Below are positions 27,388 to 32,028 of a DNA stretch of 32,028 bases, one piece after another. Position 1 is the first letter of the stretch, and every line of letters starts with the position of its first letter. The notes beneath the pieces are model-generated. The model saw only the letters and a list, made by a program, of their open reading frames with translations. It made no database searches and was not told where the DNA came from. The position numbers and the translations under genes are program-made. The stretch covers positions 1-32,028 of the forward strand of contig JAGQRI010000006.1 of assembly GCA_020425515.1 (NCBI GenBank), written 5' to 3'. The DNA comes from Planctomycetota bacterium. Its GTDB lineage: Bacteria > Planctomycetota > UBA8742 > UBA2392.

Positions 27388-27418
27388 GTTGGGCTCAACG
27401 CCTTGCGGCTACCCCAAC
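27388..27418 (-). promoter_or_regulatory. Nested stem-loop with GNRA tetraloop before rpsM
   Basis: On the minus strand GTTGGG (27418-27413) pairs with CCCAAC (27393-27388), and inside it GCC-GCAA-GGC (27409-27400) forms a small GNRA-capped hairpin. It ends 14 bases before the rpsM ATG. In E. coli the leader of rpsM is the target of translational control by S4; a similar role here is only a guess since rpsD is not in the operon. Confidence 0.35.
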
Positions 27419-27441
27419 CTTGTCCAATTCAGCCGGGGCTA

Positions 27442-27558
27442 CTAGCCCTGGCGCTGCTTGTGGCGCGGGTTCTTGCTGCAGATCACGCGTACGACGCCCT
27501 TGCGTCGGATGATCTTGCAGCCATCACAGATGCGCTTGACGGAGGCCTTCACCTTCAT
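27442..27558 (-). CDS. rpmJ: 50S ribosomal protein L36
   Basis: 38 residues, found by translating the gap between rpsM and inf[20 protein letters not shown], then [19 protein letters not shown]. It is the zinc-ribbon form of L36, with C11, C14, C27 and H33 as the four ligand positions. GAGGAAA lies five bases before the ATG. Order infA-rpmJ-rpsM is the normal one. Confidence is high because sequence, length and position agree. Confidence 0.97.
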   Translation of the reverse strand: MKVKASVKRICDGCKIIRRKGVVRVICSKNPRHKQRQG

Positions 27559-27588
27559 CGTTGTTTCCTCAAATCCTGCTTGCTCGAC

Positions 27589-27804
27589 CTAGTTGCGGTA
27601 GACGATGCGTCCCTTTTCCAGGTCGTACGGGCTAAGCTCAACTACCACGCGGTCCCTGGGGAGAATCCGGATGTAGTGCTTGCGCATTTTGCCGGAGATC
27701 GTGCACAGCACTTTCTCTCCGTTTTCGAGCTCGACCCGGAACATCGCGTTGGGCAGAGACTCCACCACAACACCGTCGACTCGAATGGCATCATCCTTGG
27801 ACAT
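27589..27804 (-). CDS. infA: Translation initiation factor IF-1
   Basis: 71 residues, the normal length. An OB-fold protein that binds the A site of the 30S subunit during initiation. Seen: [60 protein letters not shown] and the terminal IVYRN. It is preceded by a 171-base gap with a good promoter and not by map, which normally sits between adk and infA. GGGAG lies about six bases before the ATG. Confidence 0.97.
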   Translation of the reverse strand: MSKDDAIRVDGVVVESLPNAMFRVELENGEKVLCTISGKMRKHYIRILPRDRVVVELSPYDLEKGRIVYRN

Positions 27805-27908
27805 AAGCTCCCGACCAGGTACTCCGCTAAACGTATCTTCTTGCCTTACAGTGGGTTACGCCCGGCCTGACAACAGCCTGACGGACCCTCCCCAATTCAG
27901 GGCGCGGC

Positions 27909-27937
27909 ACGGTAGCATGGGGGTCAACCCCTTGCAA
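27909..27937 (-). promoter_or_regulatory. Promoter for infA-rpmJ-rpsM-rpsK-rpoA
   Basis: On the minus strand TTGCAA (27937-27932), a 17-base spacer and TACCGT (27914-27909) preceded by TGC (extended -10). Start near 27902 would give a leader of about 98 bases to infA. The leader contains two direct copies of GTCAGGC. The site splits the ribosomal block into a secY-adk part and an alpha-operon part. Confidence 0.5.
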
Positions 27938-27975
27938 GCTCCGGGCCGGAAAAACAGCGCTTTTTACTTGACGCC

Positions 27976-28644
27976 TCAGGCCTGTGACTTCAAGCCCTCG
28001 GCGAAAGCCTTCACCTGCGCGTAAATCTCGTCAACGCCGCCCTGCGCGTCGAATTCTTTCAGCAGGCCCTTCTCACGGTAGTGCGGCACGAGCGGGCCGG
28101 TCTTGTTGTCGTACTCGCTCAGGCGCTCGCTGACCTTTTCCGCGGCGTCGTCCTCGCGCTGATAGGTCTCGCCCCCGCAGGCATCGCAAACGCCGTCCTG
28201 CTTCGTGGGCGCGTACTTCACGTGGTACATCGCGCCACAGCCGCGGCAGGTTCGCCGCCCGCTGATGCGCTCGACAATGGTGTCGCGCGGCGCGTCGAAG
28301 TAAAGCGCGGCGGAAACCTTCTCACCGTTGGCCGACAGCGCCTTCTCGAGTGCTTCATCCTGGGCGACAGTGCGTGGAAAGCCATCGAGGATGAAACCGG
28401 CGTTGCAGTCTTCGTTCTTGATGCGATCCATGACCAGGTCCACGACCAGCTCGTCCGGAACGAGCTTGCCCTCGTTCATGTAGCCCTTGGCCTTGAGTCC
28501 CAGCTCGGTCTCGCGCTTCAGGTGGTCGCGAAACAGGTCGCCGGTACTGATGTGCGGCAGCTTCAGATCCGCCGCCAGTTTCGCGGCCTGGGTACCCTTG
28601 CCGACGCCCGGGGGGCCGAGGAAAACGAAGATCTGCTTGCTCAT
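27976..28644 (-). CDS. adk: Adenylate kinase (zinc-lid type)
   Basis: 222 residues from the ATG at 28644, which has GAGG six bases upstream; a TTG at 28656 would overlap that site. Interconverts ATP + AMP and two ADP. Seen: P-loop GPPGVGKGT (10-18), AMP site STGDLFRDH, GFILDGFPRTVAQ, and a long LID with a four-cysteine zinc site (C133, C136, C153, C156 in TCRGCG and VCDACG), then the arginine pattern VSERLSEYDNKTGPLV. It follows secY after a 75-base gap with a strong hairpin. Neighbouring map is absent. Confidence 0.97.
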   Translation of the reverse strand: MSKQIFVFLGPPGVGKGTQAAKLAADLKLPHISTGDLFRDHLKRETELGLKAKGYMNEGKLVPDELVVDLVMDRIKNEDCNAGFILDGFPRTVAQDEALEKALSANGEKVSAALYFDAPRDTIVERISGRRTCRGCGAMYHVKYAPTKQDGVCDACGGETYQREDDAAEKVSERLSEYDNKTGPLVPHYREKGLLKEFDAQGGVDEIYAQVKAFAEGLKSQA

Positions 28645-28662
28645 GGCTTGCCTCAAATTTCA

Positions 28663-28712
28663 GAGCCCGAAGCGTCAACAGGGGGCCATGCCCCGCGTCA
28701 AGCTTCGGGCTC
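28663..28712 (-). other. Strong nested hairpin between secY and adk
   Basis: GAGCCCGAAGC (28663-28673) and GCTTCGGGCTC (28702-28712) form a perfect 11-bp stem. Inside, GGGGC and GCCCC (about 28682-28694) form a second stem with a three-base loop. On the minus strand the internal bulges contain two direct copies of TTGACG (28701-28696 and 28678-28673). The following bases TGAAATTT are only partly T-rich, so this may be an attenuator or RNA-processing site rather than a full terminator. Confidence 0.6.
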
Positions 28713-28719
28713 AGAGTCT

Positions 28720-30141
28720 CTAGCGCTTGCGCTGCCCCACCATGCCGGTGTAGCCCTCGTAGTTGCGCTGGATGAGCGCAACTTCGACCTTCTGCACCAG
28801 GTCAAGCGCCACGTGCACGACAATCAGCAGGCCTGTGCCGCCCATGACGCGGAAGAACAATCGATTCTGGTGCAATGTCGGCGAATCACCGAACACGAAA
28901 ATCATCAGGTTGGGCAGCTCGTTCGGGATCACGGCCACCAGGCACAGGAACGTCGCACCCGCGAGCGTCATGCGCCGCAGGATTTCGGACAGGTAGGTCA
29001 CCGTGTCCTTGCCGGGACGGACCCCGGGTATGAAAGCGCCCCATTCCTTGAAGTTCTTCGCCAGCTCGATCGGGTTGAACTGCAGCTGCACCCAGAAGTA
29101 GGTGAAGAAGAAAATCATCGTGCAGTAGATCAGCGTCCAGGTGAAACCGCCCTTGTTGAAGGCGTCACTCAGGTCGGCCAGCATGTTCGACATGAAACCG
29201 CCGCTCTCCACCACGTTCTGCAGGCTGCCGAACAGGATGGTGGGCAGGGTCATCAGCGCGCTGGCGAAGATGATCGGGATAACGCCGGCCTGGTCGACGC
29301 GCAGCGGGAAGGTCTGGCGCTGGCCGCCGACGGTCTTGGCGCCGCGTACGTGCTTGGCGTGCTGAATCACGATTTCGCGGCGTCCCAGTGTTATCAGCAC
29401 GATGCCGAAGGTGATCACCACGAACATCACGATCAGGGTGGACAGGCTCAGGAACGCGTCGAGGCTGACCTCAGGCGCGATGGTGCTGTCCAGCATGGGC
29501 TGCAGGAAGCCCAGCAAAGCATTCGGGATCGAAGCGATGATGCCCGCCATGATCAACAGGCTGACGCCGTTGCCGATGCCGTGCTCGGTGATCTGATCGC
29601 CGAGCCAGATCAGGAAGAACGCGCCGGCGGTCATGGTGACCATGGCGACGATGGTGAACGTGTTCAGGTCCCAGACGACCGCGCTGGCGAGGTTCGCCTG
29701 GCTGGTGAGCAACTTGATCGTGAAGAAGGACTGCACCAGGCAGATGGGAATGGTCGCAAGGCGCGCGTACAGGCGGATCTTGCGCTGGCCGCTCTGGCCT
29801 TCCTTCTGGATTTCCTCAAGCTTGGGGACCACCTTGGTCAGCAACTGGAAAATAATCTCCGCGCTGATGTACGGCATGATGCCGAGGCTGAAGATGGTGA
29901 AGTCGGTCAGGCCGCCGGCGGACAGCGCGTTGTAGATGCCCAGGAAGCTGTACACCCACGAGCTGGAAGTCTGCTCGGCGAAGGTCTTGGCGAACTCAAT
30001 GTTGTCGATGCCCGGGACCGGGATTGTGCGCCCGATGCGGAACACCGCCAGGATCATCAGTGTGAACAAGGCCTTCTTGCGCAGCTCGGGAACCTTGAAC
30101 AGGTTCATGAAAAGCTCGGATGGCCCTGCTGACTGCGACAT
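28720..30141 (-). CDS. secY: Preprotein translocase subunit SecY
   Basis: 473 residues from the ATG at 30141, five bases after GAGGGAA; an upstream in-frame start at 30183 lacks such a site. SecY forms the protein-conducting channel of the inner membrane. The ten-helix pattern is present, beginning KALFTLMILAVFRIGRTIPV and PGID; the plug/helix-2 region LGIMPYISAEIIFQLL, SLLIMAGIIASIP, the C4-C5 loop HAKHVRGAKTVGGQRQTFPL, and NPIELAKNFKEWGAFIPGVR plus the C-terminal IVVHVALDLVQKVEVALIQR. Normal position between rplO and adk. Confidence 0.98.
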   Translation of the reverse strand: MSQSAGPSELFMNLFKVPELRKKALFTLMILAVFRIGRTIPVPGIDNIEFAKTFAEQTSSSWVYSFLGIYNALSAGGLTDFTIFSLGIMPYISAEIIFQLLTKVVPKLEEIQKEGQSGQRKIRLYARLATIPICLVQSFFTIKLLTSQANLASAVVWDLNTFTIVAMVTMTAGAFFLIWLGDQITEHGIGNGVSLLIMAGIIASIPNALLGFLQPMLDSTIAPEVSLDAFLSLSTLIVMFVVITFGIVLITLGRREIVIQHAKHVRGAKTVGGQRQTFPLRVDQAGVIPIIFASALMTLPTILFGSLQNVVESGGFMSNMLADLSDAFNKGGFTWTLIYCTMIFFFTYFWVQLQFNPIELAKNFKEWGAFIPGVRPGKDTVTYLSEILRRMTLAGATFLCLVAVIPNELPNLMIFVFGDSPTLHQNRLFFRVMGGTGLLIVVHVALDLVQKVEVALIQRNYEGYTGMVGQRKR

Positions 30142-30168
30142 CGTTCCCTCGATGATCCCTGATCCGGA

Positions 30169-30192
30169 CCCGGCTGAATCCAAGGCGCCGGG
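30169..30192 (-). other. Intercistronic hairpin, rplO-secY
   Basis: CCCGGC (30169-30174) and GCCGGG (30187-30192) form a perfect 6-bp stem with a 12-base loop in the 86-base gap between rplO and secY. No T-run follows. Confidence 0.4.
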
Positions 30193-30227
30193 ATTAACAC
30201 ACGCTGCTCAATTTGGCCAGTACCGCG

Positions 30228-30692
30228 TTACTTCGCCTGCTTTGCCTCGATCTGCTCGCACTTGCCGCCCTTGGCTTCGATCTTTTCACGGGCGGTCTTG
30301 CTGAAGCGGTGGGCGCGCACGGTCAGCTTCTTCTCGATCTCACCGTTGCCGAGCACCTTCACGCCGTCAGCCAGCTTGTTGATCAGGCCGGCCTTCAGGA
30401 AATCTTCGGGGCCGACTTCCGCACCGTCGTCGAAGCCGTTCAGCTTCTCGACGTTCAGCACCACGATGTCGTTGCTGAAGCGGTAGTTGTTGAAGCCGAT
30501 CTTGGGCAGGCGGCGCACCAGGGGCATCTGGCCGCCTTCAAAGTAGTACTTCATCGAGAAACCGGTGCGGGCGCTGGCGCCCTTGCCGCCCCGGCCTGAA
30601 GTCTTGCCCTTGCCGGTGCCCGGGCCGCGGCCCTTGCGCACCATTGCCTTCTTGCGCGTGTTGCCGCGCTTTTTGATTTCGCTGAATTCCAT
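30228..30692 (-). CDS. rplO: 50S ribosomal protein L15
   Basis: 154 residues. A large-subunit protein of late assembly. Seen: the Gly/Lys-rich N-terminus KGRGPGTGKGKTSGRGGKG, ARTGFSMKYYFEGGQMPLVR, RLPKIGFNN, VLNVEKLNGFDDGAEV, and VKVLGNGEIEKKLTVRAHRF. It directly follows rpsE; the rpmD (L30) gene usually between them is missing, and the 59-base gap holds no coding sequence. Confidence 0.97.
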   Translation of the reverse strand: MEFSEIKKRGNTRKKAMVRKGRGPGTGKGKTSGRGGKGASARTGFSMKYYFEGGQMPLVRRLPKIGFNNYRFSNDIVVLNVEKLNGFDDGAEVGPEDFLKAGLINKLADGVKVLGNGEIEKKLTVRAHRFSKTAREKIEAKGGKCEQIEAKQAK

Positions 30693-30751
30693 CTCTCGCT
30701 CCGTCGGCTTCGCGCCGCGTCACTCGGCATTTCGCCTGTCGTCCTGCGGCG

Positions 30752-31510
30752 CTATTCCTTGTCGCCGCCCTTGTTTTCGTCGGTCTTAGGGGCTTCCGCC
30801 GGCTTTTCGGCCTTCGGCTCCGCTGGCTTTTCTGCCGCGGGTGCTTCGGCCGCCTTTTCAGCGGCGGCATCGCCCGGCTTGCCGCGCCCGCCACGTCCAC
30901 CGCGACCACGGGCTCCGCCGTCCTTGCCGCCGCGCTGGCGGCGCGTGTCCTTGCGTCCTTTGCGGCGCTCGTCCGGCTCGAGCCCGACGGGCTCCAGCTT
31001 CGGCCCCTCACGATCCGGGTGCACGGGCAGCCCGCGCAGCTCAAAGACGTCCTTCTTGGAAAGTAACTGGTCGAGCCCGTTGAGCGTCGCCTTGACGATG
31101 TTCACCGGGTTACGGCTGCCGTAGACCTTGGTCAGGATGTTTCGCACCCCGAGTTCTTCGACAACGGCACGCACCGTGGCGCCGGCCTTAATACCGGTAC
31201 CGGGCGCCGCGGGGCGCAGCAGCACACGCGAGGCACGATAGCGTCCCCACACCGTGTGCGGGATGGTGTCGCCGCGCAGCGGATAGCGAACGAGGTTCTT
31301 GCGGGCATCGCGGACGGCCTTCTCGATGCTGGTCGGCACCTCGCGGGCTTTGCCCTGTCCGTAGCCGACCACGCCGCGTCGGTCGCCGATGATAACGACG
31401 GCCGCGAAGCTGAAGCGCCGGCCACCCTTCACGACGGCCGATGTGCGGTTGACGCGCACGACCTTCTCTTCGCCAAGTTCCAGGTCTCGTGCTGAAATAC
31501 GCTGACCCAT
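30752..31510 (-). CDS. rpsE: 30S ribosomal protein S5 with long C-terminal extension
   Basis: 252 residues, versus about 165-175 in most bacteria. Core: KVVRVNRTSAVVKGGRRFSF, VVGYGQGKAREVPTSIEKAV, IPHTVWGRYRASRVLLRPA, APGTGIKAGATVRAVVEELG and GSRNPVNIVKATLNGLDQL. S5 lies near the mRNA entry channel and affects accuracy. After about residue 178 there is a basic Arg/Gly-rich stretch (GARGRGGRGGRGKPG, about 200-215) and then an Ala/Glu/Pro/Lys tail (AEKPAEPKAEKPAEAPK). The tail resembles the one on L19 in this window. Start is ATG; an AGGA-type site lies a few bases upstream. Confidence 0.97.
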   Translation of the reverse strand: MGQRISARDLELGEEKVVRVNRTSAVVKGGRRFSFAAVVIIGDRRGVVGYGQGKAREVPTSIEKAVRDARKNLVRYPLRGDTIPHTVWGRYRASRVLLRPAAPGTGIKAGATVRAVVEELGVRNILTKVYGSRNPVNIVKATLNGLDQLLSKKDVFELRGLPVHPDREGPKLEPVGLEPDERRKGRKDTRRQRGGKDGGARGRGGRGGRGKPGDAAAEKAAEAPAAEKPAEPKAEKPAEAPKTDENKGGDKE

Positions 31511-31575
31511 GCTTAATCCTGTGTCTGGTTCCTGCTAACGACTGCCGTGGCAGCCAGGTTTCTCAATTCCTTCGA

Positions 31576-31938
31576 CTAAAACTCGAGGCCTGCTTCCCGC
31601 GCGGACTCCGCCAGGGCCTTGATGCGCCCGTGATAGCGGAAGGGCCCGCGGTCGAACGCAACCTGCTTGACGCCCGCCGCAATCGCGAGTTCGGCGATCT
31701 TCTTGCCAACCGCCTTGGCGCCTTCCATGTTGCCCGAGTTCTTGTCGGCGTTCGCCTTCCCCACCGTGGTGGCGTAGGCGAGCGTCTTCTGCGACTGATC
31801 GTCGATGATTTGCGCCGTGATGTGGCGCGCGGTGCGGTGCACCGACAGGCGCGGGCGTGTGCCCGACGACCGGATCCGGTTGCGGTTGCTGAGCGCGCGG
31901 CGCTTGGTGCGACGATATGCCTGCTTGTGAGCCTTCAT
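31576..31938 (-). CDS. rplR: 50S ribosomal protein L18
   Basis: 120 residues, the usual length. Binds 5S rRNA. Seen: [66 protein letters not shown], and [20 protein letters not shown] with the conserved end. Standard position between rplF and rpsE. The gap before it contains a small CGCCA/TGGCG hairpin (31959-31973). Confidence 0.97.
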   Translation of the reverse strand: MKAHKQAYRRTKRRALSNRNRIRSSGTRPRLSVHRTARHITAQIIDDQSQKTLAYATTVGKANADKNSGNMEGAKAVGKKIAELAIAAGVKQVAFDRGPFRYHGRIKALAESAREAGLEF

Positions 31939-31958
31939 CTTCTTGCCTCTGTCCCTGT

Positions 31959-31973
31959 CGCCATCAACTGGCG
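31959..31973 (-). other. Small intercistronic hairpin, rplF-rplR
   Basis: CGCCA (31959-31963) and TGGCG (31969-31973) pair around a five-base loop in the 42-base gap between the end of rplF and rplR. No T-run. Confidence 0.35.
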
Positions 31974-31980
31974 TTGTTCT

Positions 31981-32028
31981 TTACTTGCCGCCGCCGACGA
32001 ACGACTTGCCGGCCTTGCGGACGATGCG
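31981..32028 (-). CDS. rplF: 50S ribosomal protein L6, C-terminal end only
   Basis: Only the last 15 codons and the TAA stop are in the window; they read RIVRKAGKSFVGGGK. The basic RKAGK ending fits L6, and rplF is the gene that precedes rplR in the spc operon of nearly all bacteria. The assignment rests mainly on position, as too little sequence is visible for domain evidence. Confidence 0.7.
   Translation of the reverse strand, partial: RIVRKAGKSFVGGGK

Noticed and set aside
27951-27966. A-run, GCGC core and T-run after adk as an intrinsic terminator
   Set aside because: The pairing part is only A-T around a short core, too weak to call a terminator.
28081-30132. Long open frame (683 codons) on the plus strand across secY and adk
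   Set aside because: It is antisense to two clear genes, has low-complexity His/Gln/Arg/Glu composition and no recognisable domain; it results from GC-rich codon third positions.

Overview
This is a GC-rich bacterial chromosome segment (no GC count was computed) with dense, mostly overlapping operons. The organism is not named by any rRNA in the window. Several features point, by inference only, to Planctomycetota or a neighbouring deep lineage: very long peptide-transporter permeases with coiled-coil inserts, a secreted prenyltransferase-repeat (alpha/alpha-barrel) protein, a bacterial XPB helicase with a companion protein, and an spc operon without rpmD (L30) and map.

Layout. (1) 1-10606, plus strand: four consecutive SBP_bac_5 (OppA/DppA-type) peptide-binding proteins, the first cut by the window edge, then a DppB-type and a DppC-type permease, both with large extra domains, then bioD. 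No ABC ATPase is present. (2) 17059-10603, minus strand: a tightly overlapping five-gene operon encoding an outer-membrane beta-barrel-like protein, a membrane histidine kinase, an NtrC-family sigma-54 response regulator, a secreted coiled-coil protein and a secreted prenyltransferase-repeat protein. It meets bioD tail to tail, with the two stop codons overlapping in one CTAG. (3) 17060-17442: a divergent control region, the only gene-free stretch over 300 bases. It holds a near-consensus sigma-54 promoter reading into the two-component operon, a sigma-70-like promoter, a hairpin, and a dyad with direct repeats placed where an NtrC-type enhancer would be expected. (4) 17443-22491, plus strand: XPB helicase (TTG start with a strong ribosome binding site), a 65-residue protein, a Helicase_C_3-type companion and a TPR lipoprotein, all translationally coupled. 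(5) 32028-22499, minus strand: rplF (end only), rplR, rpsE, rplO, secY, adk, infA, rpmJ, rpsM, rpsK, rpoA, rplQ, trmD, rplS, a 10-bp hairpin terminator, then a DUF2199 gene and yraN.

How the parts work together. The transporter genes look like a multi-receptor peptide importer lacking a local motor. The kinase/regulator pair sits inside an envelope operon, and the sigma-54 site upstream suggests the regulator controls its own operon. The ribosomal block is the usual spc/alpha order with rpmD, map and rpsD absent and trmD-rplS appended. L19 and S5 carry similar Ala/Glu/Lys/Pro-rich tails. Most intercistronic gaps of the ribosomal block contain a hairpin.

The most interesting candidate is the sigma-54 promoter plus enhancer-like repeats in front of the two-component/envelope operon. 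Next are the coiled-coil-inserted permeases with their four receptors, the XPB four-gene cassette, and the serial hairpins of the ribosomal block.
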